From: Paraburkholderia kururiensis | GTDB lineage: Bacteria > Pseudomonadota > Gammaproteobacteria > Burkholderiales > Burkholderiaceae | Direction: 5' to 3' | NCBI RefSeq assembly: GCF_034424375.1 | Contig: NZ_CP139965.1 | Span: 5,952,001 to 6,016,000, forward strand | Length of the DNA stretch: 64,000 nucleotides | Part shown: piece after piece, positions 17,138 through 26,550 of the stretch | Position numbering within the stretch: position 1 is the stretch's first letter | How the letters are laid out: each line of letters starts with the position of its first letter | Program-made: the position numbers and the translations under genes | The notes under the pieces: model-generated | What the model was told of the DNA's origin: nothing | The model's database searches: none | The model's input: the letters and a program-made list of their open reading frames with translations, nothing else

Positions 17138-17395
17138 ATGACCAGACATCCGGTAGCCGGACATCCGGCACTCGGGCAGCAAGACAACGACGCATTCGAC
17201 CCGACGCGCAGGTTCGTCAGGGTCACGGGCATCAACCGGCGGGGATTCGTGGAGTTCGAATTTTCCGTCGGCATTCCTGAGCTTTGCGTCGAACTGATGT
17301 TGCCGCGAGCCGCGTTCGAAGAGTTCTGCGTTGCGCAGAACGTCGTGCGGCTCACGGCAGAAGGCGAACCCATGACCAGCAGGAGCAGGCAGTGA
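17138..17395 (+). CDS. dmpK: Phenol hydroxylase assembly protein DmpK
   Basis: The protein has 85 residues and contains RFVRVTGINRRGFVEFEFSV and IPELCVELMLPRAAFEEFC, typical of the DmpK/PhyK family. In Pseudomonas CF600 DmpK is needed for iron loading of the hydroxylase but not for turnover. The ATG at 17138 was chosen because AAGGAG stands nine bases upstream; in-frame ATGs at 17105 and 17120 lie around the expected transcription start and are less likely. The stop overlaps the next start (GTGA). Confidence 0.85.
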   Translation: MTRHPVAGHPALGQQDNDAFDPTRRFVRVTGINRRGFVEFEFSVGIPELCVELMLPRAAFEEFCVAQNVVRLTAEGEPMTSRSRQ

Positions 17396-18387
17396 CGATC
17401 GATCTGAAAACAGTGGACATCAAGCCGCTGCGGCACACGTATGCGCACGTGGCGCAATACATCGGCGGCGACAAGACCGCTTCGCGCTATCAGGAAGGCA
17501 CCATGGGCGCGCAGCCGGCGGCGAACTTCCACTACCGGCCCACCTGGGACCCGGAGCACGAACTGTTCGACAGGGCGCGCACCGCGATTCGCATGGAGAA
17601 CTGGTATGCGCTGAAAGACCCCCGTCAGTTCTACTACGCATCGTGGACGATGACGCGTGCCCGTCAGCAGGACACGATGGAAGCGAACTTCGAATTCGTC
17701 GAATCGCGCGGTATGTTCGCGCTCATGCCGGAAAGCCTCACGGCGCATGCGTTGCGCGTGCTCGTGCCGTTGCGCCACGTGGCGTGGGGCGCGAACATGA
17801 ACAACTCGCAGATCTGCGCCGTGGGCTACGGCACGGCGTTCACCGCGCCGTCCATGTTTCACGCGATGGACAACCTGGGGGTCGCGCAGTATCTGACGCG
17901 CCTCGCGCTCTCGATGTCCGGCTCCGACGCGCTTGACGAGGCCAAAGACGCCTGGATGAACGACCCCGCTTGGCAGACGCTGCGCCGCTACGTCGAAGAC
18001 ACGCTGGTGCTCGCCGACCCAGTGGAGCTTTACGTGGCGCAAAACGTCGTGCTGGACGGCCTGCTGTATCCGCTCGTCTATGACCGCTTCGTCGATGGTT
18101 ACGTGGCGCTGGCCGGCGGCAGCGCGGTGGCCATGCTCACGTCGTTCATGCCGGAATGGCACGACGAGTCGGCACGCTGGATCGACGCGGTCGTGAAGAC
18201 GATGGCCGCCGAATCGGAAGACAACAAGGCGTTGCTCACCCAATGGGTGAGCCACTGGGAAGCGCAGGCTGCCGCGGCGCTGCTGCCGGTTGCCGAACTG
18301 GCGTTCCCGGGGCGCGGGCACAGCGTGCTCGACGAGGTGCGCCAGCAGTTGCGCACGCGGCTCGCGAAGCTGGGCGTCGAGTCTTGA
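17392..18387 (+). CDS. dmpL: Phenol hydroxylase beta subunit
   Basis: The protein has 331 residues with a GTG start overlapping the dmpK stop. It is the smaller ferritin-like subunit of the bacterial multicomponent monooxygenase, resembling the iron subunit in fold but without the iron ligands (DPRQFYYASWTMTRARQQD, VPLRHVAWGANMNNSQI). It pairs with DmpN and DmpO in the hydroxylase that turns phenol and methylphenols into catechols. Length and gene order match the family. Confidence 0.9.
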   Translation: MTIDLKTVDIKPLRHTYAHVAQYIGGDKTASRYQEGTMGAQPAANFHYRPTWDPEHELFDRARTAIRMENWYALKDPRQFYYASWTMTRARQQDTMEANFEFVESRGMFALMPESLTAHALRVLVPLRHVAWGANMNNSQICAVGYGTAFTAPSMFHAMDNLGVAQYLTRLALSMSGSDALDEAKDAWMNDPAWQTLRRYVEDTLVLADPVELYVAQNVVLDGLLYPLVYDRFVDGYVALAGGSAVAMLTSFMPEWHDESARWIDAVVKTMAAESEDNKALLTQWVSHWEAQAAAALLPVAELAFPGRGHSVLDEVRQQLRTRLAKLGVES

Positions 18388-18450
18388 AGTCGCCGTGCCA
18401 CGAACCGGCCGCCATCCATTCACCGAACGCCCCCAAATCAGGAACATTTC

Positions 18451-18720
18451 ATGTCGAACGTATTCATCGCCTTTCAGGCCAATGAGGAGTCCAGACAGAT
18501 TGTCGAAGCCATCCTCGCGGACAACCCCAGCGCCGTTGCCGTGGAGTCTCCCGGCATGGTCAAGATCGATGCGCCGGGGCGTCTCACCATCCGCCGCGAA
18601 ACCATCGAGAACCTGACCGGCACGCGCTTCAACCTGCAGCAGCTGCATGTGAACCTCATCACGTTGTCCGGCCATATCGACGAAGACGACGATGAGTTGA
18701 CGCTGAGCTGGAAACACTAA
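18451..18720 (+). CDS. dmpM: Phenol hydroxylase regulatory (effector) protein
   Basis: The protein has 89 residues and no cofactor motifs. It belongs to the MmoB/DmpM effector family (FIAFQANEESRQIVEAI, IDAPGRLTIRRETIE, then LQQLHVNLITLSGHIDEDDD). Such effectors bind the hydroxylase near the active site and couple electron delivery to oxygen activation. The size is standard. It lies 63 bases after dmpL, in the order known from the dmp operon. Confidence 0.92.
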   Translation: MSNVFIAFQANEESRQIVEAILADNPSAVAVESPGMVKIDAPGRLTIRRETIENLTGTRFNLQQLHVNLITLSGHIDEDDDELTLSWKH

Positions 18721-18757
18721 ACGACAGAGCATCGAATCGAGAGGGAAGGAGACACGA

Positions 18758-20305
18758 ATGGACACGCCCGTGCTGAAAAAGAAACTCGGCCTGAAAGAAC
18801 GCTACGCGGCCATGACCCGCGGTCTCGGCTGGGAGACTTCGTATCAGCCCATGGAAAAGGTGTTCCCGTACGATCAGTACGAGGGCATCAAGATTCACGA
18901 CTGGGACAAATGGGTGGACCCGTTCCGCCTCACCATGGACGCCTACTGGAAATACCAGGGCGAAAAGGAAAAGAAGCTGTACGCGGTGATCGACGCGTTC
19001 ACGCAGAACAACGCCTTTCTGGGCGTGACCGACGCCCGCTACATCAACGCGCTCAAGCTCTTCATTCAGGGCGTGACGCCGCTCGAGTATTACGCGCACC
19101 GCGGCTTCGCGCACGTGGGCCGCCACTTCACCGGCGAGGGCGCGCGGGTGGCGTGCCAGATGCAGTCCATCGACGAACTGCGTCACTACCAGACCGAAAC
19201 GCACGCCATGTCGACGTACAACCGGTTCTTCAACGGCATGCACCACTCGAACCACTGGTTCGATCGCGTCTGGTACCTCTCCGTGCCGAAGTCGTTCTTC
19301 GAAGATGCGTGCACGGCCGGACCCTTCGAGTTCCTCACGGCGGTGAGCTTCTCGTTCGAGTACGTGCTGACCAATCTGCTGTTCGTGCCTTTCATGTCGG
19401 GCGCGGCCTACAACGGCGACATGTCCACGGTGACGTTCGGCTTTTCGGCGCAGTCCGACGAATCGCGTCACATGACGCTCGGCATCGAATGCATCAAGTT
19501 CATGCTCGAGCAGGACCCGGGCAACGTGCCCATCGTGCAGCGCTGGATCGACAAGTGGTTCTGGCGCGGCTACCGGTTGCTCACGCTCGTGGCGATGATG
19601 ATGGACTACATGCAGCCCAAGCGCGTCATGAGCTGGAAAGAGGCGTGGGAGATGTATGCCGAGCAGAACGGCGGTGCGCTGTTCCGCGACCTGGCCCGCT
19701 ACGGCATTCGCGAACCGAAGGGCTGGAAAGACGCGTGCGAAGGCAAAGACCACATCAGCCACCAGGCGTGGGCCACCTTCTACAGCTTCGGCGCAGCGGC
19801 ACCGTTCCACACGTGGCTGCCGCGCGAAGACGAAATGACGTGGCTTGCTGCGAAGTATCCCGAGAGCTTCGATGCGCTCTACCGGCCGCGCTTCGATCAC
19901 TGGCGCGAGCGTGCGCAGGCGGACGAGCGCTTCTACGTGAAGACACTGCCCATGCTGTGCCAGACCTGCCAGATTCCGATGCTGTTCACGGAACCCGGCG
20001 ACGCGAAGAAGCTCTGCGCACGCGAGTCCGACTACCTGGGCAACCGCTATCACTTCTGCAGCGACCACTGCAAAGAAATCTTCGATCACGAGCCCGAGAA
20101 GTACGTGCAGTCGTGGCTGCCGGTGCACCAGATCTATCAGGGCCACTGCTTCAAGCCGGGCACGGACCCCACCGTGGAAGGCTTCGATCCGCTCGCAGCC
20201 GTGCTCGACTACTACGAGGTCAGCGAGCACGACAACAAGGACTTCGAAGGATCCGAAGACCAGAAGAACTTCGCAGTCTGGCGCGGCCAGGCTACGGGCA
20301 ACTGA
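18758..20305 (+). CDS. dmpN: Phenol hydroxylase alpha (di-iron) subunit
   Basis: The protein has 515 residues, the usual length. It carries the carboxylate-bridged di-iron site: an early Glu in TPLEYYAHRG (about 110), DELRH (about 139-143), the Glu of FSFEYVLTN (about 201) and DESRH (about 234-238). A Cys-containing region (LCQTCQIPM, then FCSDHC) near 400-450 is also usual for DmpN. This subunit binds phenol and dioxygen and performs the ortho-hydroxylation to catechol. An AGGGAAGGAG ribosome site precedes the ATG. Confidence 0.95.
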   Translation: MDTPVLKKKLGLKERYAAMTRGLGWETSYQPMEKVFPYDQYEGIKIHDWDKWVDPFRLTMDAYWKYQGEKEKKLYAVIDAFTQNNAFLGVTDARYINALKLFIQGVTPLEYYAHRGFAHVGRHFTGEGARVACQMQSIDELRHYQTETHAMSTYNRFFNGMHHSNHWFDRVWYLSVPKSFFEDACTAGPFEFLTAVSFSFEYVLTNLLFVPFMSGAAYNGDMSTVTFGFSAQSDESRHMTLGIECIKFMLEQDPGNVPIVQRWIDKWFWRGYRLLTLVAMMMDYMQPKRVMSWKEAWEMYAEQNGGALFRDLARYGIREPKGWKDACEGKDHISHQAWATFYSFGAAAPFHTWLPREDEMTWLAAKYPESFDALYRPRFDHWRERAQADERFYVKTLPMLCQTCQIPMLFTEPGDAKKLCARESDYLGNRYHFCSDHCKEIFDHEPEKYVQSWLPVHQIYQGHCFKPGTDPTVEGFDPLAAVLDYYEVSEHDNKDFEGSEDQKNFAVWRGQATGN

Positions 20306-20321
20306 CCGGCAGGAGACCGCT

Positions 20322-20672
20322 ATGACCGTCGTCGCACTCAAACCCTACCGCTTCGCTCCGCAGGACACGGTGGAGAAATTTCCGGCGCCGCTGCTCTACG
20401 TGGCCTGGGAAGACCACCTCATGTTCCCGGCGCCGTTCTGCCTGCCGGTGCCGCCGCACACGCCCTTCGGGGCGCTCGCCGCGCAAATTCTGCCGGGCAT
20501 CTACGGCTATCACCCGGACTTCGCGAAGATCGACTGGAATCACGTTCAGTGGCTCAAATCCGGCAAGGCGTTTCAGCCCGACAACGCGAAGACGCTGGCG
20601 GAAAACGGTATCGGTCACAAGGACCTGATCCGGTTTCGCACGCCGGGATTGGCCGGTATCAGTGGCTCGTGA
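20322..20672 (+). CDS. dmpO: Phenol hydroxylase gamma subunit
   Basis: The protein has 116 residues and is the small third subunit of the hydroxylase (APLLYVAWEDHLMFPAPF, PGIYGYHPDFAKIDW). It caps the alpha-beta dimer and has no cofactor. Length and position after dmpN are as in known phenol hydroxylase operons. An AGGAGA site precedes the ATG. Confidence 0.9.
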   Translation: MTVVALKPYRFAPQDTVEKFPAPLLYVAWEDHLMFPAPFCLPVPPHTPFGALAAQILPGIYGYHPDFAKIDWNHVQWLKSGKAFQPDNAKTLAENGIGHKDLIRFRTPGLAGISGS

Positions 20673-20707
20673 GCAGCCTCACCTGAAGTTTCGACGTAGC
20701 GATCATC

Positions 20708-21784
20708 ATGAGCCATCAACTGACTATCGAACCGCTGGGCGCCACCATCGAAGTCGAGGAAGGGCAGACCATTCTCGATGCCGCACTGCGCCAGGGCATC
20801 TATATTCCGCACGCCTGCGGCCACGGCCTGTGCGGAACGTGCAAGGTCGCGATTCTCGACGGGGAGGCCGATCTGGGCGACGCCAATCCGTTCGCCCTGA
20901 TGGACTTCGAACGCGAAGAACGCAAGGCGCTCGCCTGCTGTGCCACGCTCACCACCGACGCCGTGATCGAAGCGGACGTGGAAGAAGATCCGGACGCCGA
21001 AGTGATTCCTGTAAAGGACTTCAGCGCGGAAGTGTCGCGCATCGTCCAGCTCACGCCCACCATCAAGGCCATCTATCTACGGCTCGACGACGCGCTCCAC
21101 TTCCAGGCAGGCCAGTACGTGCAGCTCGAGATTCCGGACCTGCATCAGAGCCGCGCGTTTTCCATCGCGAATGCGCCGGCCGACGTTGCGGCGACCGGCG
21201 AAATCGAACTGAACGTGCGGCAGGTTCCGGGCGGCGTCGGCACCGCGTATCTGCATGAGCAACTCGGGGTGGGTGACAGGGTGACGTTATCGGGTCCCTA
21301 CGGGCGCTTCTTCGTGCGCAAGTCGGCACACCTGCCCATGATTTTCATGGCGGGTGGCTCGGGCCTGTCGAGTCCGCGCTCGATGATTCTCGATCTGCTG
21401 CAAGGCGGAGCGACCGAATCCATCACGCTGGTCTACGGTCAGCGCAACGCGGCCGAACTCTACTACGACGCCGCGTTCCGCGAACTGGCGCGGCAATACC
21501 CGAACTTCCGCTACGTGCCCGCGCTGTCGGAAGGCGCCGCGGAAAAAGGAGCGCAAGGGCGCGGCGACGTGGCACACGGCTTCGTTCACGAAGCGGCGAA
21601 GGCCCACTTCGACAACAACTTCGCGGGGCACAAGGCGTACCTCTGCGGGCCGCCCGCCATGATCGACGCGTGCATCACGACGCTCATGCAGGGGCGGCTC
21701 TTCGAAGGCGATATCTACCACGAGAAGTTCATTTCGGCAGCGGACGTGCAGCAGGTGCGCAGCCCGCTCTTCAGGAAGGTCTGA
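20708..21784 (+). CDS. dmpP: Phenol hydroxylase reductase
   Basis: The protein has 358 residues in two parts: an N-terminal plant-type [2Fe-2S] ferredoxin domain (CGHGLCGTCK and a later Cys in LACCAT) and a ferredoxin-NADP reductase-like FAD/NADH part (QSRAFSIANAP for FAD, FMAGGSGLSSPRSM and YLCGPPAMIDA for NADH). It passes electrons from NADH to the DmpN di-iron centre. A six- to ten-residue Gly/Ala-rich stretch (AAEKGAQGRG) near 280 looks like a variable loop. Confidence 0.93.
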   Translation: MSHQLTIEPLGATIEVEEGQTILDAALRQGIYIPHACGHGLCGTCKVAILDGEADLGDANPFALMDFEREERKALACCATLTTDAVIEADVEEDPDAEVIPVKDFSAEVSRIVQLTPTIKAIYLRLDDALHFQAGQYVQLEIPDLHQSRAFSIANAPADVAATGEIELNVRQVPGGVGTAYLHEQLGVGDRVTLSGPYGRFFVRKSAHLPMIFMAGGSGLSSPRSMILDLLQGGATESITLVYGQRNAAELYYDAAFRELARQYPNFRYVPALSEGAAEKGAQGRGDVAHGFVHEAAKAHFDNNFAGHKAYLCGPPAMIDACITTLMQGRLFEGDIYHEKFISAADVQQVRSPLFRKV

Positions 21785-21785
21785 C

Positions 21786-22130
21786 ATGGACGCGAGCGAG
21801 CCGAAGGTGGCTGTCACCCTCACGCAGACTGGCGAGCACTACCCCTGCGCGGTGGACGAGTCACTGCTCGCGGGCATGGCCCGCCTGGGGCGGCGGGGCA
21901 TTCCCGTCGGCTGCCTGAACGGCGGCTGCGGCGTGTGCAAGGTGCGCGTGCTGCGCGGGGAAGTCCGCAAGCTGGGGCCGGTCAGCCGGGCGCATGTGAG
22001 CGTGGAGGAAGAAGAGGCCGGCTACTCGCTGGCTTGCCGGATCGCTCCGCAGTGCGACGTGGAGCTGGAAGTAGCCGGCAAGATGCAAAAGCCGTTTTTC
22101 AAGGGATTCGCCTGCGAGGCATCCCGTTAG
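21786..22130 (+). CDS. dmpQ: Plant-type [2Fe-2S] ferredoxin, XylT/DmpQ family
   Basis: The protein has 114 residues with the cluster motif CLNGGCGVCK and a fourth Cys in LACRI. XylT and DmpQ ferredoxins re-reduce the active-site iron of catechol 2,3-dioxygenase after oxidative inactivation by substituted catechols. It starts two bases after dmpP and directly precedes the dioxygenase gene, as in known operons. Confidence 0.9.
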   Translation: MDASEPKVAVTLTQTGEHYPCAVDESLLAGMARLGRRGIPVGCLNGGCGVCKVRVLRGEVRKLGPVSRAHVSVEEEEAGYSLACRIAPQCDVELEVAGKMQKPFFKGFACEASR

Positions 22131-22165
22131 TTATACCGACTAGACAGAAACGGAGGAGAGACACC

Positions 22166-23110
22166 ATGGGTGTGATGCGAATCGGCCATGCCAACCTGCG
22201 GGTCATGGACATGGATGCGGCGCTCAGGCATTACCAGAACGTGCTGGGCCTGAAGGAGACATTCCGCGACAACGCGGGCAACGTGTACCTCAAGTGCTGG
22301 GACGAATGGGACAGATACTCGCTCATTCTGAGCCCGTCCGACCACGCGGGCCTGAGCCACGTGGCCTACAAGGTGGAGAAGGATGCCGATCTCGATGTCT
22401 TGAAGGAGCGCATCGAAGCCTACGGTATCCGTACGCAGATGCTGCCCGAAGGCACGCTGCCCGCAACGGGCCGCATGCTGCAATTCAACTTGCCGAGCGG
22501 CCACGACATGCGCCTCTACGCATACAAGGAACAGGTGGGCACCGACGTCGGGTCGCTCAACCCCGACCCGTGGCCCGACGACATCAAGGGCTCCGGCGTT
22601 CATTGGCTCGACCACTGTCTGCTCATGTGCGAACTGAACCCGGAGGCAGGCATCAACCGCGTGGCGGAGAACACGCAGTTCATGCAGGCGTGTCTCGACT
22701 TTCATCTGGCCGAGCAGGTGATGGTGGGGCCGGGCAACAGCATTCAGGCTGCCACGTGGCTGTTTCGCAGCTCGACGCCGCATGACATCGCGTTCGTGGG
22801 TGGCCCGACGAATGGCCTGCATCACATCGCGTTCTTCCTCGACGACTGGGCCGACGTGCTGAAGTCCGCGGACGTCATGGCGAAGAACAAGGTGAAGATC
22901 GACGTGGCGCCCACGCGTCACGGTATTACGCGCGGCACGACCATCTATTTCTTCGACCCGAGCGGCAACCGCAACGAAACCTTTGCGGGGCTCGGCTACA
23001 TGGCGCAGCCGGACCGTCCCGTCACCACGTGGACCGAAGACCATCTTGGCCGCGGCATCTTCTTCCACTCAGGCGAGCTAAACGAAGCCTTCACGAGCGT
23101 GTACACCTGA
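22166..23110 (+). CDS. dmpB: Catechol 2,3-dioxygenase
   Basis: The protein has 314 residues, an extradiol dioxygenase of the two-domain vicinal-oxygen-chelate type. Iron ligands are visible as the His of HWLDHCLL (about 150), the His pair in GLHHIAFF (about 219-220) and the Glu of GNRNETF (about 271). It opens catechol next to the hydroxyls to 2-hydroxymuconic semialdehyde. It is a few residues longer than XylE, with extra residues after the first ligand (about 158-172), which suggests the Cupriavidus/Ralstonia subgroup rather than the TOL subgroup. Confidence 0.94.
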   Translation: MGVMRIGHANLRVMDMDAALRHYQNVLGLKETFRDNAGNVYLKCWDEWDRYSLILSPSDHAGLSHVAYKVEKDADLDVLKERIEAYGIRTQMLPEGTLPATGRMLQFNLPSGHDMRLYAYKEQVGTDVGSLNPDPWPDDIKGSGVHWLDHCLLMCELNPEAGINRVAENTQFMQACLDFHLAEQVMVGPGNSIQAATWLFRSSTPHDIAFVGGPTNGLHHIAFFLDDWADVLKSADVMAKNKVKIDVAPTRHGITRGTTIYFFDPSGNRNETFAGLGYMAQPDRPVTTWTEDHLGRGIFFHSGELNEAFTSVYT

Positions 23111-23201
23111 GGGCGTCGCGCCGCTGCCGAAACCCGTTGTTTCAGGCGGCGGCCTGTTTCCCGGCGTTATGAACGAACACGAACACATTGCATAAACGAT
23201 C

Positions 23202-24722
23202 ATGCTGACGACAGAACCGAGGGCCGCGTCGCATAGCGCGAGCGCAGCCGACGCCGCCGACAGCGGCATTCCACTCATCCGCAATTTCATCGACGGCCAG
23301 TATCGGGACGGTGTGCGCTGGTTCGACAAGCGCTCGCCACTCGATCACGCCGTGATCGCCCGTGTGGCGGAAGCGGGCCGCGAGCAGGTGGATGCGGCGG
23401 TGCAGGCCGCACGCAACGCGTTGCATGGGCCGTGGGGCACGATGACGGTGACGGAGCGCGTCGACGTGCTGTACGCGCTGGCAGACGGCATCAACCGTCG
23501 CTTCGACGACTTCCTCGCCGCTGAAGTGGCCGACACCGGCAAGCCCATGAGCCTCGCGCGGCACCTCGACATTCCGCGCGGCGCGGCCAACTTCCGGATC
23601 TTCGCCGACGTGGTGAAGAATGTGCCCACCGAGTGCTTCGAAATGGCGACGCCTGACGGCGCAGGCGCGATCAACTACGCCATGCGCCGCCCGGTCGGCG
23701 TGGTGGGCGTGATCTGCCCGTGGAACCTGCCGCTGCTGCTCATGACGTGGAAGGTCGGGCCCGCACTCGCCTGCGGCAATACGGTGGTGGTGAAGCCTTC
23801 GGAAGAAACGCCGCAAACGGCTGCGTTGCTCGGCGAGGTCATGAACGCGGCCGGCGTGCCGCGCGGCGTCTACAACGTCGTGCATGGTTTCGGTCCCGGT
23901 TCGGCCGGCGAGTTTTTGACCACGCACCCGGGCGTCAACGCCATCACGTTTACAGGCGAAACGCGCACGGGCGCGGCCATCATGAAGGCCGCCGCGGACG
24001 GCGCGCGGCCGGTGAGTCTCGAGATGGGCGGCAAGAACGCGGCCATCGTGTTCGCCGACTGCGATTTCGACGCGGCCGTGGAAGGCACGTTGCGCTCGTG
24101 CTTCGCCAATGCGGGGCAGGTGTGTCTTGGCACGGAGCGCGTCTATGTGGAGCGGCCCATCTTCGAGCGCTTCGTCGCCGCGCTCAAGGCGGGAGCCGAA
24201 GCGCTGCGCATCGGCCGACCCGAAGACCCGGCCACGGGCCTCGGTCCGCTCATCAGCGAAGAGCATCGCCGCAAGGTGCTGTCGTACTACGCGAAGGCTG
24301 CCGAACTGGGCGCGACTGTCGTGACGGGCGGTGGCGTGCCCGACATGCCCGGCGACCTGAAAGAGGGCGCCTGGGTGCAGCCCACGCTCTGGACCGGCCT
24401 GGGCGACGATTCGCCCATTGCTCGCGAAGAAATCTTCGGCCCGTGCGCGCTCATCATGCCGTTCGATTCCGAGCAGGAAGTGATTCGGCGTACAAACGAC
24501 AATGCATACGGCCTTGCAACGGCCATCTGGACCACGCATCTCGCGCGTGCGCATCGCGTGGCCGCTTCGATCGAGGTGGGCATCGCCTGGGTCAACTCGT
24601 GGTTTCTGCGCGACCTGCGCACACCGTTCGGGGGCGCGAAGCAGTCGGGCATCGGCCGCGAAGGCGGCGTGCATTCGCTGGAGTTCTACACGGAACTCAA
24701 GAACGTGTGCGTGAAGCTGTGA
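23202..24722 (+). CDS. dmpC: 2-hydroxymuconic semialdehyde dehydrogenase
   Basis: The protein has 506 residues and is an NAD-dependent aldehyde dehydrogenase: PWNLPLLLMTWKVGPALACG (cofactor), LEMGGKNAAIVF (catalytic Glu) and NAGQVCLGTERV (catalytic Cys). In this operon it oxidises the ring-cleavage product to 4-oxalocrotonate, starting the dehydrogenative branch. It begins 91 bases after dmpB with a rather long, Ala-rich N-terminal extension of about 20 residues. Confidence 0.92.
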   Translation: MLTTEPRAASHSASAADAADSGIPLIRNFIDGQYRDGVRWFDKRSPLDHAVIARVAEAGREQVDAAVQAARNALHGPWGTMTVTERVDVLYALADGINRRFDDFLAAEVADTGKPMSLARHLDIPRGAANFRIFADVVKNVPTECFEMATPDGAGAINYAMRRPVGVVGVICPWNLPLLLMTWKVGPALACGNTVVVKPSEETPQTAALLGEVMNAAGVPRGVYNVVHGFGPGSAGEFLTTHPGVNAITFTGETRTGAAIMKAAADGARPVSLEMGGKNAAIVFADCDFDAAVEGTLRSCFANAGQVCLGTERVYVERPIFERFVAALKAGAEALRIGRPEDPATGLGPLISEEHRRKVLSYYAKAAELGATVVTGGGVPDMPGDLKEGAWVQPTLWTGLGDDSPIAREEIFGPCALIMPFDSEQEVIRRTNDNAYGLATAIWTTHLARAHRVAASIEVGIAWVNSWFLRDLRTPFGGAKQSGIGREGGVHSLEFYTELKNVCVKL

Positions 24723-24759
24723 TGCGCGCATTTGATCAACCCTGCCACCCGGAAGACTC

Positions 24760-25542
24760 ATGGAATCCACGTTGATTGCCGAGCTTGGCGACAGGCTCTA
24801 CGGCGCGTTGAACGCGCGCGAAACGGTTGCGCCGCTCACCGACAGTTATCCCGACATGTCCATCGAAGACGCTTATCACGTCCAGCAGCGCATGGTGCAG
24901 CGCCGGCTGGATGCAGGCGAAACGGTGGTGGGCAAGAAGATCGGGGTGACGTCGAAAGCTGTTATGGACATGCTCGGCGTCTATCAGCCCGACTTCGGCT
25001 ATCTGCTCTCGGGCATGGTGTACGGCGAGGGCGAGAGCATTGCCGTGAACACGCTGATCCAGCCGAAGGCCGAAGGGGAGATTGCCTTCGTGTTGAAGAA
25101 GGACCTGCTCGGCCCGGGCATCACCAACGCGATGGTGCTGGCTGCCACCGAATGCGTGATGCCGTGCTTCGAGATTGTCGATTCGCGTATTCGAGACTGG
25201 AAGATCCGCATTCAGGACACCGTGGCGGATAACGCCTCGTGCGGTGTGTTCGTGCTCGGCGACCGCGCGGTATCCGCACGTGCCGTGGATCTGGCCACCT
25301 GCGGCATGGTGCTGGAAAAGAACGGCGAGGTGATCGGCACCGGCGCGGGCGCGGCGGCGCTCGGCTCGCCCGTCAACGCCGTGGCCTGGCTTGCCAATAC
25401 GCTGGGCCGGCTCGGCATTCCGCTCAAGGCCGGCGAAGTGGTGCTCTCCGGCGCGCTCGCTGCCATGGCGCCCGTCAAGGCCGGCGACAACTTCCGCCTT
25501 GCGATTGGCGGCATCGGCGCGTGTTCGGTGCGCTTCGGTTGA
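24760..25542 (+). CDS. dmpE: 2-oxopent-4-enoate hydratase
   Basis: The protein has 260 residues of the MhpD/DmpE hydratase-decarboxylase superfamily. Metal-binding acidic residues are in PKAEGEIAFVL and CFEIVDSRI. It adds water to 2-hydroxypentadienoate to give 4-hydroxy-2-oxovalerate. DmpH downstream is a paralogue; in CF600 the two enzymes form a complex. The assignment of E versus H follows gene order and the PKAEGE versus PKVEPE difference. Confidence 0.9.
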   Translation: MESTLIAELGDRLYGALNARETVAPLTDSYPDMSIEDAYHVQQRMVQRRLDAGETVVGKKIGVTSKAVMDMLGVYQPDFGYLLSGMVYGEGESIAVNTLIQPKAEGEIAFVLKKDLLGPGITNAMVLAATECVMPCFEIVDSRIRDWKIRIQDTVADNASCGVFVLGDRAVSARAVDLATCGMVLEKNGEVIGTGAGAAALGSPVNAVAWLANTLGRLGIPLKAGEVVLSGALAAMAPVKAGDNFRLAIGGIGACSVRFG

Positions 25543-25571
25543 ACCCCATCGTCATTCAAAGGACATTTCCC

Positions 25572-26495
25572 ATGACACAGAAAATCCGTTGCGCGTTGAT
25601 TGGCCCAGGCAACATCGGGACGGACCTGCTCGCGAAACTGCAGCGCAGCCCAGTGCTGGAGCCCGTCTGGATGGTGGGCATCGACCCCGACTCCGACGGC
25701 CTCAAACGGGCCCGCGAACTGGGCATCCAGACCACGGCGGAGGGCGTGGACGGCCTGCTTCCGCACGTGAAGGCCGACAACGTGCAGATCGCCTTCGACG
25801 CCACGAGCGCCTATGTGCACGCCGAAAACAGCCGCAAGCTCAACGAACTCGGCGTGATGATGATCGACCTCACACCGGCGGCCATTGGTCCGTACTGCGT
25901 ACCACCTGTCAATCTCAAGCAGCACATCGGCAAACGCGAGATGAACGTGAACATGGTGACGTGCGGCGGCCAGGCCACCATTCCGATGGTGTATGCCGTT
26001 TCGCGCGTGCAGCCCGTGGATTACGCGGAGATCATTGCGACCGTCTCGTCACGCTCGGCCGGGCCGGGCACGCGCAAGAACATCGACGAGTTCACGCGCA
26101 CCACGGCAGCCGCGGTGGCGCGCGTGGGCGGTGCGAAAGAGGGCAAGGCGATCATCGTCATCAATCCGGCCGATCCGCCGCTCATCATGCGCGACACCGT
26201 CCATTGCCTGACAGCGGATACGCCCGACGAAGCGCGCATCACCGACTCCATTCTCGCGATGATCGAAGAGGTGCAACGCTACGTGCCCGGCTACCGGCTG
26301 GTGAACGGCCCCGTGTTTGACGGCAAACGCGTGTCCGTCTATCTGGAGGTGGCGGGACTCGGCGACTACCTGCCGCGCTACGCCGGCAATCTCGACATCA
26401 TGACCGCGGCGGCGGCACGCACGGCGGAGATGTTCGCCGAAGAACTGATCGCAGGCCGCATCACGCTTGCGCCCGTGGAAGGCGCGGCCGCCTGA
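25572..26495 (+). CDS. dmpF: Acetaldehyde dehydrogenase (acylating)
   Basis: The protein has 307 residues. An N-terminal NAD site GPGNIGTDLL and the catalytic Cys in MVTCGGQATIP are visible, and the ending region AGNLDIMTAAA is typical of the DmpF/BphJ/MhpF family. It converts acetaldehyde to acetyl-CoA and works as a channelling complex with the aldolase DmpG encoded next. Confidence 0.95.
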   Translation: MTQKIRCALIGPGNIGTDLLAKLQRSPVLEPVWMVGIDPDSDGLKRARELGIQTTAEGVDGLLPHVKADNVQIAFDATSAYVHAENSRKLNELGVMMIDLTPAAIGPYCVPPVNLKQHIGKREMNVNMVTCGGQATIPMVYAVSRVQPVDYAEIIATVSSRSAGPGTRKNIDEFTRTTAAAVARVGGAKEGKAIIVINPADPPLIMRDTVHCLTADTPDEARITDSILAMIEEVQRYVPGYRLVNGPVFDGKRVSVYLEVAGLGDYLPRYAGNLDIMTAAAARTAEMFAEELIAGRITLAPVEGAAA

Positions 26496-26550
26496 GTGCG
26501 GACATTCGCGGCCTGGACGCAACCGAACATCGCTGAATAAAGGAAACGCC

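Noticed and set aside
16936..20341. Long reverse open frames opposite dmpK to dmpN
   Set aside because: They oppose strongly conserved catabolic genes and have shadow-like composition; the upstream stretch inside them is the sigma-54 control region.
23142..24770. Long reverse open frame opposite dmpC
   Set aside because: It has no recognisable motif, and the forward frame has a complete aldehyde dehydrogenase with catalytic residues.
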